Source of the DNA: Methyloversatilis sp.
Lineage (GTDB): Bacteria; Pseudomonadota; Gammaproteobacteria; Burkholderiales; Rhodocyclaceae
Direction: 5' to 3'
NCBI RefSeq assembly: GCF_030696805.1
Contig: NZ_JAUYRO010000002.1
Span: 1 to 64,000 of the forward strand
DNA length: 64,000 bases
Below, piece after piece: positions 35,273 to 45,390 of this stretch. The notes under the pieces are model-generated. The model saw nothing but the letters and a program-made list of their open reading frames with translations, had not been told where the DNA came from and searched no databases. The position numbers were made by a program, and so were the translations under genes. Numbering within the stretch: position 1 is the stretch's first letter; every line of letters begins with the position of its first letter.

Positions 35273-35340
35273 CCTGATGTCGAACTTGCGGAGCGCTTCT
35301 TGCTAGAGCTTCCCGGCCCACATCCTCCGGTCGTTCAGTC

Positions 35341-35946
35341 ATGCATCGCTTTGCCCGCACCCTGCTCCAGTCCGCCCTGATTGCCGCGCTCGCCGGCTGC
35401 ACCGGCATTTCATTCAAGCAGGGCGCCGGCGGCGAAGACTTCCGCCGCGCCGAAGCCGAATGCAGGAGCACCACTTCGGAGCGCAACGCATTCTCCCGGT
35501 GCATGGACGAAAAGGGGTGGTGGACGCGGTCGATGGAAGAACTGTCACAACTCGGTTTCGCGCCGGTGGATGAAGATGCCGCCGATATCGAGGATGAGGC
35601 TGCCGTGCCGGTAGCCGCCGCGGCAGCTACCGGCACGGCCGCAGGTTCGAAGCCGGCGGCGGCACCCTCTTCCGGCGCAGCTCCGGCAGAAAAGCAGGCG
35701 GGCGCAGCCCGTCCGGCGGCGGCAGTTGCCGCCAAAGCGGCAGTACCGAAAGATCCGCTGTCGCGCCTCACCATTGCCATGTGGGCCAAAGCCGGGGCCG
35801 ACGGCTCGGCGCTGATGGTTTCACAGGCAGCCTGCCTGTCGACACTCGGTGCCGGCCACGAGCCCGATCCGATCGCCAAGACTGTCACCCGCGGCCTGTA
35901 CGACTGCCTGCGCAAGGACGGCTGGACCGGCATGACCTTGCGCTGA
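35341..35946 (+). CDS. Predicted lipoprotein, function unknown
   Basis: A 201-residue protein with a lipoprotein signal (LIAALAGC, lipid-modified Cys20), so it is probably attached to the outer membrane. Two small cysteine-containing modules (residues 35-60 with AECRS and RCMDEKGWW; residues 160-200 with AACLS and DCLRKDGW) are separated by an Ala/Pro-rich low-complexity linker (about 85-135). The two modules look alike (C...DCLR/RCMD-x-KGW), suggesting an internal duplication joined by a spacer. I do not recognise a named family. It follows hisC by 68 nt on the plus strand. Confidence 0.75.
   Translation: MHRFARTLLQSALIAALAGCTGISFKQGAGGEDFRRAEAECRSTTSERNAFSRCMDEKGWWTRSMEELSQLGFAPVDEDAADIEDEAAVPVAAAAATGTAAGSKPAAAPSSGAAPAEKQAGAARPAAAVAAKAAVPKDPLSRLTIAMWAKAGADGSALMVSQAACLSTLGAGHEPDPIAKTVTRGLYDCLRKDGWTGMTLR
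35602..35639. repeat. 14-bp perfect inverted repeat inside the lipoprotein linker
   Basis: GCCGTGCCGGTAGC at 35602-35615 is followed after 10 nt by its exact reverse complement at 35626-35639. It encodes the Ala/Val/Pro-rich linker, and the opposite strand translates to nearly the same peptide. The hairpin would be very stable in mRNA. Confidence 0.85.
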
Positions 35947-36123
35947 CTGCGTCCTGCGTTACCCGTTACCGCGTTTGATCATTTCATTCGTATGGAATAC
36001 TCTTGCGCCGGGTGTATGCACAACGAATAATTCAAACAGCGGCATTTGAACGGCTGCCAGGGACACACCCGAAGAAATCCGCCCTCACCGGGGCGGCTCG
36101 TCACATTTTCCGAGGAGAGTCCC

Positions 36124-36852
36124 ATGTTGTCAGCACGCAAGCTTCTTGCTGTCTCGCTGTGCCTGTCGGCGCAGCACACGTTCGCACTGAGCACCGGTGA
36201 CATTGCGTTCACCGCACTGAATACCGATGAAGACGGTTGGGCCATCGTGGCCCTAACCGAACTGGCGGCTGACAGCACGATCTACTTCACCGACAGCAAC
36301 TGGGGCGGCAGCGCATTTTCAAGCGCCGAAGGCTTTCACACCTGGAACACCGGCGCTGCATCAATTGCCGCCGGCAGCGTGATCCGCTTCAGCCAGATCG
36401 ATCAGGCAAGCCGCGCGGCATCGATCGGCGCACTGACGTCGTCGGGCAACCGCGCGCTGAGCAGCACGGCCGAAACCGTGTATGCCTACCTCGGCACGGC
36501 CGCCAACAGCCCGACCACCTTCCTCGCCGCGGTGTCGTCCGAAGCAAACGCCGCCGCCACGAACGCGCTCGCTGCCGCCGGGTTGCAGGCCGGCATCAAC
36601 GCCGTGATTCTGCCGGCCAGCACCGACTTCGCGGAATACACCGGGCCGCGCAGTGGCGAAGCAGATTTCGCTGCCTACCGGCTGCTCGTCAATGCTGCTT
36701 CGAACTGGACCGGCTTCACTGACGGCGACCACGCAAGCGCGCAACCTGACCTCGCGGCGTTTTCGATTTCGGTGTCGCCGGTACCTGAAGTATCGATGGG
36801 CTGGATGATGTTGGCAGGCCTTGCGCTAATGGCCGCGCGCCTGCGCCGATAA
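36124..36852 (+). CDS. PEP-CTERM surface protein (exosortase substrate)
   Basis: A 242-residue secreted protein. An N-terminal signal peptide ends near residue 18-20 (HTFA). The body contains the repeat-like motif GDIAFTALNTDEDGWAIVAL and TIYFTDSNWGGSAF, seen in extracellular proteins of unknown fold. The C-terminus is a PEP-CTERM tripartite signal: VPEVS (degenerate PEP), a membrane helix GWMMLAGLALMAA and a basic end RLRR. Exosortase would cut there and anchor or release it. ATG at 36124 follows GAGGAGAG. No exosortase or EPS genes are in the window, so they must be elsewhere. Confidence 0.85.
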   Translation: MLSARKLLAVSLCLSAQHTFALSTGDIAFTALNTDEDGWAIVALTELAADSTIYFTDSNWGGSAFSSAEGFHTWNTGAASIAAGSVIRFSQIDQASRAASIGALTSSGNRALSSTAETVYAYLGTAANSPTTFLAAVSSEANAAATNALAAAGLQAGINAVILPASTDFAEYTGPRSGEADFAAYRLLVNAASNWTGFTDGDHASAQPDLAAFSISVSPVPEVSMGWMMLAGLALMAARLRR

Positions 36853-36876
36853 CGCGCTGACACCACGCGAGAAACC

Positions 36877-37686
36877 TCAGGGCGCTGGCAGGGGTTCGAT
36901 CAGCGCCCTGTAGGCATGCCAGGTTGCGTGCCCGATCAGCGGCATCAGCACGATAAGGCCGAGGAACAGGGTGGCGAATCCGGCTACGGTCAATAGCACG
37001 ATCAGCATGGCCCACACCAACATCGGACCGGGGTTGCTACCGAGCACGATCAGGCTCGCCAGCATCGAAGTCACGGCGTCCTGCCGCCGGTCAAGCATCA
37101 ACGGAATGGCGACCACGCTGGCACCGAACACGAGTGACGCAAAGATGGAGCCGACCAGCGCATAGGCCATCAGGAACTCGACGTTCTCCAGACTGACAAC
37201 CTGTTCGACGAAGCGGCCGACGGAAGGCATCTCAGAGGTGTAGAACAGCGCGAATACGACCAGCGACGCGCGCGCCCATACGAGAAAGATGATGATCAGC
37301 ACGACGGCGAATACGCCGATTGCCCCGGCATTGTGCTGACCGGCGGTGAGCGAGTGCGCAAGCATGGGCGATTCGCCCGCTTCGCGCCGACGCGACAGAT
37401 CGTACAGGCCGAGCGAAAGAAAAGGGCCCAGCAGCAGAAAGCCGCAGACCAACGCCGAGGTGAGATGATACGCGTGGCTGAACACGACTGACAGCAGCAG
37501 ACCCATGAAGGCAAAGCAGCCACCGTAGAAAATGCTGGCGGCCGGATTGCCGGCAAGGTCCGCAGCGCCCTTGGCAAGCCAGTCGAACGGCGCGAACATT
37601 CCGACTTCACGGACAACCGGGAACGGAAGTTCCTGTGCATCACCCCGGGCCGGACTTTCTCCGGTCGGCAGTTCCGATGGCTGCAT
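36877..37686 (-). CDS. DUF2189-type multi-pass inner-membrane protein
   Basis: A 269-residue protein with about six membrane helices. A cytosolic N-terminus (about 1-40, FPVVREVGMFAPFDWLAKGAADL) is followed by paired helices, a central amphipathic segment and a final helical pair (GFATLFLGLIVLMPLIGHATWHAYRAL). The layout and the W-L-x-x-G-x-x-D-L entry motif match the DUF2189 family, sometimes linked to cytochrome c oxidase genes in alphaproteobacteria, but no function is established. It converges on the PEP-CTERM gene and lies 99 nt after hisD in the same direction, where hisC would normally be. Confidence 0.8.
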   Translation of the reverse strand: MQPSELPTGESPARGDAQELPFPVVREVGMFAPFDWLAKGAADLAGNPAASIFYGGCFAFMGLLLSVVFSHAYHLTSALVCGFLLLGPFLSLGLYDLSRRREAGESPMLAHSLTAGQHNAGAIGVFAVVLIIIFLVWARASLVVFALFYTSEMPSVGRFVEQVVSLENVEFLMAYALVGSIFASLVFGASVVAIPLMLDRRQDAVTSMLASLIVLGSNPGPMLVWAMLIVLLTVAGFATLFLGLIVLMPLIGHATWHAYRALIEPLPAP

Positions 37687-37785
37687 GCATCCCCCTCATC
37701 CGCATCACCGCATTGATGCGCGCCGACCACCCTGCCGACGCGTGACCCGGCGCCACTGTACGCCGAGTCACTGCAGCCGGGGGAA

Positions 37786-39090
37786 TCAGTCCTTCAGGCG
37801 CATTTCCGCCGAACGAGCGTGTGCCTGCAGGCCTTCTCCGTGTGCCAGCACCGACGCGATGCGACCCAGCTTCTGGGCGCCTTCAGCGGAAATCTCCAGA
37901 ATCGATGTGCGCTTCTGGAAATCGTACACGCCGAGCGGACTGGAGAAGCGCGCACTGCGCATGGTCGGCAGCACGTGATTCGGGCCAGCGCAGTAGTCAC
38001 CCAGCGCCTCGACCGAGTAGTGGCCAAGAAACATCGCACCCGCGTGACGGATGCGATCCACCCAGTCGCGCGGCGTTTCGGTACAGATTTCCAGGTGCTC
38101 CGGGGCGATCCGGTTGGCGATGTCGCACGCTTCGCACAGATCGCGCACCTTGATCAGTGCGCCCCGGTTGGCGAGCGACGTGGCGATGGTGTCGCGTCGC
38201 GGCATGCCGGGCAACAGGCGGTCAATCGACGAATGAACGCGGTCAATGAAAGCAGCGTCGGTGCACAGCAGGATGGACTGGGCAAGCTCGTCGTGCTCGG
38301 CCTGGGCGAACAGGTCCATCGCCAGCCAGTCCGGATTGCCGTGGCCATCGGAAATGATCAGCACCTCGGACGGACCGGCCACCATGTCGATGCCGACCGT
38401 TCCGAACACGCGGCGCTTGGCACTGGCCACGTAGGCATTGCCCGGGCCGACAATCTTGTCCACCTGCGGGATACTTTGCGTGCCGTAGGCGAGCGCGCCG
38501 ACCGCCTGGGCGCCACCTATCGTGAATACGCGGTCAACCCCGGTGATGGCGGCGGCGGCAAGCACCAGCGCATTGCGCTCGCCACCCGGCGTCGGCACAA
38601 CCATGATCAGTTCCGATACGCCCGCCACCTTGGCCGGCACGGCGTTCATCAGAACAGAACTGGGGTAGGAGGCACGGCCGCCCGGTACATACAGGCCGAC
38701 GCGGTCAAGCGGCGTCACCTTCTGGCCCAGCGTCGTGCCGTCCGCTTCGGTGTACTCCCACGACACCTGCTTCTGGCGCTCGTGATACAGGCGCACGCGG
38801 TCGGCGGCCTCGACCAACGCCGCGCGCTGCTCGTCTCCGAGGCTGGCATAGGCCTCGTCGAGCACGCTGCGCGGCAGTTCAAGCTCCACCATCGACGCGG
38901 CGTTGAGGCGGTCGAAGCGGCGCGTGCAGTCGAGCACGGCTTCGTCGCCGCGCGCGCGCACGTCACGCAGGATGCCGGCCACGGCCGCCTCGATGGCGTC
39001 GTCGGTCGACGCATCGAATGCAAGCAGCGCATCAAGCTGTTCGATGAAATCCGGCGCGCCGGAATCCATGCGTCGAATGGCGGTACTCAT
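37786..39090 (-). CDS. hisD: Histidinol dehydrogenase HisD
   Basis: A 434-residue zinc enzyme catalysing the last two oxidations to histidine. Key segments are [25 protein letters not shown] (about 127-151), [29 protein letters not shown] and the zinc/catalytic [28 protein letters not shown] (about 352-379). The start ATG overlaps the hisG stop by 4 nt. It is the last gene of a long minus-strand series running from mlaF, and in this genome hisC does not follow it. Confidence 0.98.
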   Translation of the reverse strand: MSTAIRRMDSGAPDFIEQLDALLAFDASTDDAIEAAVAGILRDVRARGDEAVLDCTRRFDRLNAASMVELELPRSVLDEAYASLGDEQRAALVEAADRVRLYHERQKQVSWEYTEADGTTLGQKVTPLDRVGLYVPGGRASYPSSVLMNAVPAKVAGVSELIMVVPTPGGERNALVLAAAAITGVDRVFTIGGAQAVGALAYGTQSIPQVDKIVGPGNAYVASAKRRVFGTVGIDMVAGPSEVLIISDGHGNPDWLAMDLFAQAEHDELAQSILLCTDAAFIDRVHSSIDRLLPGMPRRDTIATSLANRGALIKVRDLCEACDIANRIAPEHLEICTETPRDWVDRIRHAGAMFLGHYSVEALGDYCAGPNHVLPTMRSARFSSPLGVYDFQKRTSILEISAEGAQKLGRIASVLAHGEGLQAHARSAEMRLKD

Positions 39091-39728
39091 TGCACCGCCC
39101 CGGCGATCGCCTCGAGTATCGGTGACAGCGCATCGTGCTTCACCTTCAGTGATGCCTGATTGATGATGAGACGGGAGCTGATGTCCATGATGTGTTCGAC
39201 CTCGACCAGATTGTTCGCACGCAGCGTGCCGCCACTGCTGACCAGATCGACGATGGCGTCGGCCAGGCCCACCAGCGGCGCCAGTTCCATCGATCCGTAC
39301 AGCTTGATCAGGTCGACGTGGACGCCCTTGGCGGCGAAATGTTCGCGCGCCGTATGCACATACTTGGTCGCCACCTTGAGGCGTGCGCCGCGGCGAACTG
39401 CCTGCTCATAGTCGAAACCGGCCTGTGTCGCCACGCTCAGGCGGCAGCGCGCAATCTTCAGGTCGATCGGCTGGTACAGGCCGGCGCCGCCGTGCTCCAG
39501 CAGCACATCCTTGCCGGCGATGCCGATGTCGGCCGCACCATACTGCACATAGGTCGGCGTGTCGGATGCGCGCACGATGACCAGGCGCACATCCGACCGG
39601 TTGGTGCCGATGATGAGCTTGCGCGACGTTTCCGGATCATCGGTCGGTTCAATGCCTGCCGCAGCAAGCAGCGGCAGTGTTTCTTCGAAAATGCGACCCT
39701 TGGACAGGGCGAGGGTGATGCCTTGCAC
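39087..39728 (-). CDS. hisG: ATP phosphoribosyltransferase HisG (short form)
   Basis: A 213-residue catalytic subunit that commits PRPP and ATP to histidine synthesis. It starts with GTG at 39728 ([20 protein letters not shown]). The PRPP-binding loop [14 protein letters not shown] (about 160-173) is conserved. The length matches the short HisG type that lacks the C-terminal regulatory domain and requires the HisS-like partner HisZ for activity and feedback. hisZ is not in the window. It follows murA by 64 nt and overlaps hisD by 4 nt. Confidence 0.97.
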   Translation of the reverse strand: MQGITLALSKGRIFEETLPLLAAAGIEPTDDPETSRKLIIGTNRSDVRLVIVRASDTPTYVQYGAADIGIAGKDVLLEHGGAGLYQPIDLKIARCRLSVATQAGFDYEQAVRRGARLKVATKYVHTAREHFAAKGVHVDLIKLYGSMELAPLVGLADAIVDLVSSGGTLRANNLVEVEHIMDISSRLIINQASLKVKHDALSPILEAIAGAVQ

Positions 39729-39792
39729 GGTGTGCCTCGTTAGCGGTTGGATCGGCGGCGGATGATTCGGCCGCGGGAGAGTCGATCGCAGA

Positions 39793-41296
<1,504 letters not shown>

Positions 41297-41297
41297 A

Positions 41298-42056
41298 TCA
41301 ACTTCTCAATTTGTAGCCGCGGGCCAGCATGTTCAATGTGGCATAGGTCAACGCCACGAAACTGCCGCCTGCGACGAGGGCACTGATCCACGGCGAAACA
41401 TCCGACTGGCCGAAAAAGCCGTAACGGAAACCATCGATCATGTAAAAAAACGGATTGACGTGCGACACCGTCTGCCAGAAAGCCGGCAGCGAGTGGATGG
41501 AGTAGAACACACCAGACAGGAAGGTGAGCGGCATCACGACGAAATTCTGGAACGCCGCGAGTTGGTCGAACTTGTCGGCCCAGATGCCTGCGATCACACC
41601 CAGGCTGGCCAGAATGGCACCGCCCAGCGTGGCGAAGAACAGTATCCACAGCGGGTGCGCATACGGCAATTCGACGAACCACAGCGTGACCAGCCAGACG
41701 CCTGCGCCCACCACCAGCCCGCGGATGACCGCCGCCAGCACATACGCTGCGTAGAACTCGCGATACGAAATCGGCGCCAGCAGCACGAATACGATGTTGC
41801 CGGTCACCTTGGACTGGATCAGCGACGAGGAACTGTTGGAGAACGCATTCTGCAGCAGGCTCATCATTACAAGACCGGGCACCAGGAAGGCCGCGTAGCT
41901 CACGCCGCCATAGACTTCGACATGACGGTCGAGCACGTGCGAAAACACCAGCAGGTAGAGCAACGCGGTCAGCACCGGCGCGCCGACCGTCTGGAAGCCG
42001 ACCTTCCAGAAGCGCAGCACCTCTTTATATAGAAGGGTTCGCAGCGCAATGCTCAC
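41298..42056 (-). CDS. ABC-2 type transporter permease (YadH/NodJ-like)
   Basis: A 252-residue membrane protein with six helices, starting with GTG at 42056 that overlaps the ATPase stop (GTGA). ABC-2 signature segments are LYKEVLRFWKVGFQTVGAPVLTALLY, SNSSSSLIQSKVTGNIVFVLLAPISYREFYAAYV and LTFLSGVFYSIHSLPAFWQ. It would form the channel for the ATPase encoded just upstream. The substrate is not known; position between mla and murA suggests an envelope lipid or polysaccharide. The frame remains open further upstream but only as an out-of-frame shadow of the ATPase. Confidence 0.93.
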   Translation of the reverse strand: MSIALRTLLYKEVLRFWKVGFQTVGAPVLTALLYLLVFSHVLDRHVEVYGGVSYAAFLVPGLVMMSLLQNAFSNSSSSLIQSKVTGNIVFVLLAPISYREFYAAYVLAAVIRGLVVGAGVWLVTLWFVELPYAHPLWILFFATLGGAILASLGVIAGIWADKFDQLAAFQNFVVMPLTFLSGVFYSIHSLPAFWQTVSHVNPFFYMIDGFRYGFFGQSDVSPWISALVAGGSFVALTYATLNMLARGYKLRS

Positions 42057-42973
42057 GCGGCCTCCCGCATGATGGAAATGAAAATGTCTTCCAGATCCGG
42101 ACGGACCAGTTCGATTTCTTCCAGTCCGACGCCGGCCGCATGCAGTCGGGCGAGGCAGGCGCTCACCGCATCGGCGTTTTCGAGCGCAAGCGCGACGCGT
42201 CCGTCTGCCGTCGCACGCGCCACGGCGCGCAGATCTGCCGGCAGCGCGATGTCGCCGCGCAGGCGAAGACGGAGTGTCTGGTGGATCGGCCGCGCCAGCA
42301 GACTGGTCGTGTTGTCGAGTGCGATCACCCGCCCCTGCTTCAGCATGGCGATGCGCCCGCACAGGCTTTCCGCTTCTTCCAGATAGTGGGTGGTCAGCAC
42401 GATGGTGTGGCCTTGCCGGTTCAGATCGCGCACGAAGGCCCACAGGCCCTGGCGCAACTCCACGTCGACACCGGCTGTCGGCTCGTCAAGCACGATGACC
42501 GGCGGCCGGTGCACCAGCGCCTGAGCGACCAGCACCCGCCGCTTCATGCCGCCGGACAGCGCGCGCATGTTCACCTCTGCCTTCGTGTGGAGATCGAGGT
42601 GATGCAGGATTTCGTCTATCCAGTCATCGTTGCGGCGCAAGCCGAAGTAGCCGGACTGGATGCGGAGCGTTTCGCGCACGGTGAAGAACGGATCGAACAC
42701 GAGTTCCTGCGGCACCACACCCAGATTGCGCCGTGCATCGCGATAGCCGGCAACGACGTCGTGCCCCATCACCCGAATCACGCCGGAGTCGGCGCGTCCA
42801 AGCCCGGCGAGCAGGGATATCAGCGTGGTCTTGCCGGCACCGTTCGGTCCAAGCAGGCCGAAGAATTCGCCCTGCCGCACGGTCAGCGACACGTGATCGA
42901 GCGCCTGAAGCGAGCCATATCGCTTGCAGACGCCATCTATCAGCAAGGCGGCGGACGGATCAGAGATGGACAT
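42053..42973 (-). CDS. ABC transporter ATP-binding protein (YadG/NodI-like)
   Basis: A 306-residue ATPase of the ABC-2 (CcmA) class. Motifs are Walker A LGPNGAGKTTL (about 38-48), the signature ALSGGMKRRVLVAQAL (about 138-153), Walker B VIVLDEPTAGVD (about 160-171) and the switch TTHYLEEAE. A C-terminal regulatory extension of about 80 residues follows the nucleotide-binding domain. It pairs with the permease at 41298-42056 by a 4-nt overlap. Forty-two nt separate it from the upstream STAS gene. Confidence 0.95.
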   Translation of the reverse strand: MSISDPSAALLIDGVCKRYGSLQALDHVSLTVRQGEFFGLLGPNGAGKTTLISLLAGLGRADSGVIRVMGHDVVAGYRDARRNLGVVPQELVFDPFFTVRETLRIQSGYFGLRRNDDWIDEILHHLDLHTKAEVNMRALSGGMKRRVLVAQALVHRPPVIVLDEPTAGVDVELRQGLWAFVRDLNRQGHTIVLTTHYLEEAESLCGRIAMLKQGRVIALDNTTSLLARPIHQTLRLRLRGDIALPADLRAVARATADGRVALALENADAVSACLARLHAAGVGLEEIELVRPDLEDIFISIMREAA

Positions 42974-43015
42974 GCATCGGGACGGGCACCGGAGCGGTGC
43001 CGGGGAAAACAGCAG

Positions 43016-43312
43016 TCAGCGTGCAGCCGACGCGGCGTCAAGTCCGCAGAACGACGACACTTCGTACAGATTGGACAGGCTGAGCAGTCCTTCGGGGGCA
43101 CCGACGACCGGCAGCGGGCCTGCCGAGCCGGACGACGCGCGTTCCCAGGCAAGCAGAACGGCGATCGCGGCCGAATCCACTTCGCTCACTCCGGACAGAT
43201 CGATCGACCTCGCCGAGCCGATCAACGCGAGACCGGCGTCGCGCAGACTGACTGCCTCGGCCAGACGCATCGCACCTGTCACCCTCAGCACGTCTCCATC
43301 CAGAGCGATCAT
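43016..43312 (-). CDS. mlaB: STAS-domain protein MlaB
   Basis: A 98-residue STAS domain protein. The conserved SIDLSGVSEVDSAAIAVLLAWERA segment is the typical nucleotide/anti-sigma-antagonist-like loop, here used to stabilise the MlaF ATPase in the MlaFEDB complex. It overlaps mlaC by 4 nt (ATGA) and closes the mla gene set. Only its short length and poor conservation of STAS domains limit certainty; context makes MlaB the best assignment. Confidence 0.9.
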   Translation of the reverse strand: MIALDGDVLRVTGAMRLAEAVSLRDAGLALIGSARSIDLSGVSEVDSAAIAVLLAWERASSGSAGPLPVVGAPEGLLSLSNLYEVSSFCGLDAASAAR

Positions 43313-43929
43313 TTTGCAGCGGCTGCCGGAGGATAATTCTTGGTGCGCAACGACTTGACAAGACCATCGACGCCGCCGGCGCGAATTTCGGCGGCAAAGG
43401 TTTCGCGATAATTGGTCACCAGGCTGACGCCAGCGACGCTCACGTCGTAAACCTTCCAGCCTTCACCGTTCTTTTCGAGGGCGTAGTCGATCGGGATCGG
43501 ACGGCCGCCTGCGCGAACGACCTTGGTCTTGACCGTCACGTCGGTCTGCTCCGGCGCCATGCGGAACGCGTCGTACTCGACCGTCTCGTTCTTGTAGCTG
43601 GTCAAGGCGTTCGAGTAGGTGCGAACCAGCAGCGTACGAAACTCGGTGACCAGCTGACCCTTCTGCTCGTCCGATGCATTCGCCCACTCGCGGCCCATGG
43701 CCAGCTGCGTCATGCGCGAAAAATTGAAGTGCGGGATTACCTGGGTTTCCACCAGTTCTGCCGCGCGCTTCTTGTCGCCCGCCTTGATGGCTGCGTCTGT
43801 CCTCAGGGTGTTCAACACCTCTTCGGTCACTTGCTTCACGAGCGTGTCGGGCGTCTTCGCGACGTTCGCCTGGGCGCCGGCGCTCAGTGCGAAAGTCAGC
43901 AAAAACAGTTGAAATATGCGTTTGAACAT
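43309..43929 (-). CDS. mlaC: Periplasmic phospholipid-binding protein MlaC
   Basis: A 206-residue protein with a signal peptide (to about residue 22, GAQA). The MlaC (Ttg2D) fold is indicated by PHFNFSRMTQLAMGREWANAS and FRTLLVRTYSNALTSY, followed by a C-terminal strand region. It carries phospholipid between the MlaA complex in the outer membrane and MlaFEDB in the inner membrane. A strong hairpin with a T-run sits between mlaA and the mlaC ribosome site. ATG at 43929 follows GGGAGA. The open frame extends upstream through the terminator and is not used. Confidence 0.96.
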   Translation of the reverse strand: MFKRIFQLFLLTFALSAGAQANVAKTPDTLVKQVTEEVLNTLRTDAAIKAGDKKRAAELVETQVIPHFNFSRMTQLAMGREWANASDEQKGQLVTEFRTLLVRTYSNALTSYKNETVEYDAFRMAPEQTDVTVKTKVVRAGGRPIPIDYALEKNGEGWKVYDVSVAGVSLVTNYRETFAAEIRAGGVDGLVKSLRTKNYPPAAAAK

Positions 43930-43944
43930 GTGTTCTCCCAGATG

Positions 43945-43972
43945 AAAAAGGCCTGTCGCCACGCGACAGGCC
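43945..43972 (-). terminator. Terminator-like hairpin between mlaA and mlaC
   Basis: A perfect 10-bp stem GGCCTGTCGC / GCGACAGGCC with a 3-nt loop is followed on the minus strand by five T. It lies 46 nt after the mlaA stop and ends just before the mlaC ribosome site (GGGAGA at 43940-43935). By form it is an intrinsic terminator, but genes of the same system lie on both sides, so partial read-through is likely. Confidence 0.8.
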
Positions 43973-44018
43973 GTCATGACCATGCCACCTCGCCCGACCG
44001 GGCGAGGCAATGAATCGA

Positions 44019-44882
44019 TCAGTTCGACGCTACGGCAAGCTCTGTCGAGGTCTGCGCACTCATGGTATTAACGCCCATGGTGGCAGGGGTGCCGACAAGC
44101 ATGAAGCACCAAGTTGATTCAATCGGTAACATGGTCATCAGGTTCTCGCTCGGCGAAAGCTGTGCGAACGGGCTTTCTCGCGGTGCGTTTCCGTCAAAGA
44201 TCAGGCTGCGGCGACGTTGCAGATATGCATCGCGCACATAGGCGTACTTGTCGAGTGCGGCAGCTTCAATGGCGCTTTCGGCCTTCAGGAAATCGGCGCG
44301 CATATCGACGGCGCGCAGCACAAGGGCGGAATTGCGGACCGAAACCGGATCATGATTGGCGACCGGATCGATCCAGACATCGACCAGGAAACCACCGGTG
44401 TCCCGCAGAGTACGCGGCCCGAAGATCGGCAGCACGACATAGGCACCGTCGCCGACGCCCCAGCGGCCGAGCGTCTGGCCGAAATCTTCCTCGTGCTTTT
44501 CGAGGCCCATACCGGTGGCTACGTCGAACAGCCCGACGATGCCGATGGTCGTGTTGATCACCACACGCCCGACGTCAGACAGTGCTTCGCCCGGCTTGCC
44601 CTGGATCAGGTTGTTGAAACCGATCCACAGATCGGCAATGTTGCCGAAAAAATTCGACACGCCGGTCTGGACAGGCGTCGGGGTAATGTAGTCGTAACCC
44701 TGCGCGACGGGCTTGATGAGCGCTTTGTCGACCGTTTCGTTGAACGAAAAGACAGCGCGGTTGAACCCTTCGATCGGATCCTTCGGATTACCCGAGGTCG
44801 CACAACCGGTCATCAATGTTGCAGCAATGGCTGCAGCGAGCACCGGTCGAAAATTGGATATCTGCTTTTTTGTATGAGTCAT
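44019..44882 (-). CDS. mlaA: Outer-membrane lipoprotein MlaA (VacJ)
   Basis: A 287-residue lipoprotein with lipobox LMTGC (Cys26). MlaA motifs include DPIEGFNRAVFSFNETVDKALIKPVAQGY and NFFGNIADLWIGFNNLIQGK, plus FGQTLGRWGVGDGAYVVLPIFGPRTLRDTGG. With outer-membrane porins it removes misplaced phospholipids from the outer leaflet. The C-terminus extends about 40 residues beyond the conserved core. It lies between mlaD and the terminator-like hairpin, an order typical of betaproteobacteria, where mlaA is inside the operon. Confidence 0.96.
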   Translation of the reverse strand: MTHTKKQISNFRPVLAAAIAATLMTGCATSGNPKDPIEGFNRAVFSFNETVDKALIKPVAQGYDYITPTPVQTGVSNFFGNIADLWIGFNNLIQGKPGEALSDVGRVVINTTIGIVGLFDVATGMGLEKHEEDFGQTLGRWGVGDGAYVVLPIFGPRTLRDTGGFLVDVWIDPVANHDPVSVRNSALVLRAVDMRADFLKAESAIEAAALDKYAYVRDAYLQRRRSLIFDGNAPRESPFAQLSPSENLMTMLPIESTWCFMLVGTPATMGVNTMSAQTSTELAVASN

Positions 44883-44913
44883 CTGGCGAGCTTCCCGGCT
44901 ATGCGTTATGCCA

Positions 44914-45390
44914 TCACTGCTCGGGAGCCTGCGGGCTCTCGGCAGCCTTGTTGAACATGAACTGACTGATCAGCTTTTCAAGCACTACCGCAGACTGCGT
45001 TTTCGTTATCGTCGCGTCGGCGGCGAGCATTTCCGTATCGCCACCGACTTCAAAACCGATGTACTGCTCGCCAAGCAACCCTGACGTCAGGATGGTCGCA
45101 AACGTGTCACGCGGGAAAACATACCGCTTATCGACATCCATCTTGACCACCGCGACATAAAGAGTGGGGTCAAAGGTGATTTCCGTCACCCGCCCGACCA
45201 CAACGCCCGAGCTTTTCACGGGCGCACGCGGTTTCAGGCCACCGATGTTATCAAAGTTGGCTTGCAGCCTGTATGTCTCGCCTATGTTAGCGGACGCCAG
45301 GTTGCCGACCTTTAGTGCCAGAAACAACACTGCAGCCACGCCGATCGCCACGAACACACCGACCCAGAGGTCTAGCACAGTACGGTTCAT
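44914..45390 (-). CDS. mlaD: MCE-domain protein MlaD
   Basis: A 158-residue MCE protein. An N-terminal membrane helix (about 7-28, LWVGVFVAIGVAAVLFLAL) anchors it in the inner membrane. The MCE domain (about 38-115) has YRLQANFDNIGGLKPRAPVKSSGVVVGRV and the LLGEQYIGFEVGG loop, which lines the hydrophobic pore of the MlaD hexamer. It overlaps the mlaE stop by 4 nt (ATGA) and precedes mlaA by 31 nt. Confidence 0.97.
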   Translation of the reverse strand: MNRTVLDLWVGVFVAIGVAAVLFLALKVGNLASANIGETYRLQANFDNIGGLKPRAPVKSSGVVVGRVTEITFDPTLYVAVVKMDVDKRYVFPRDTFATILTSGLLGEQYIGFEVGGDTEMLAADATITKTQSAVVLEKLISQFMFNKAAESPQAPEQ

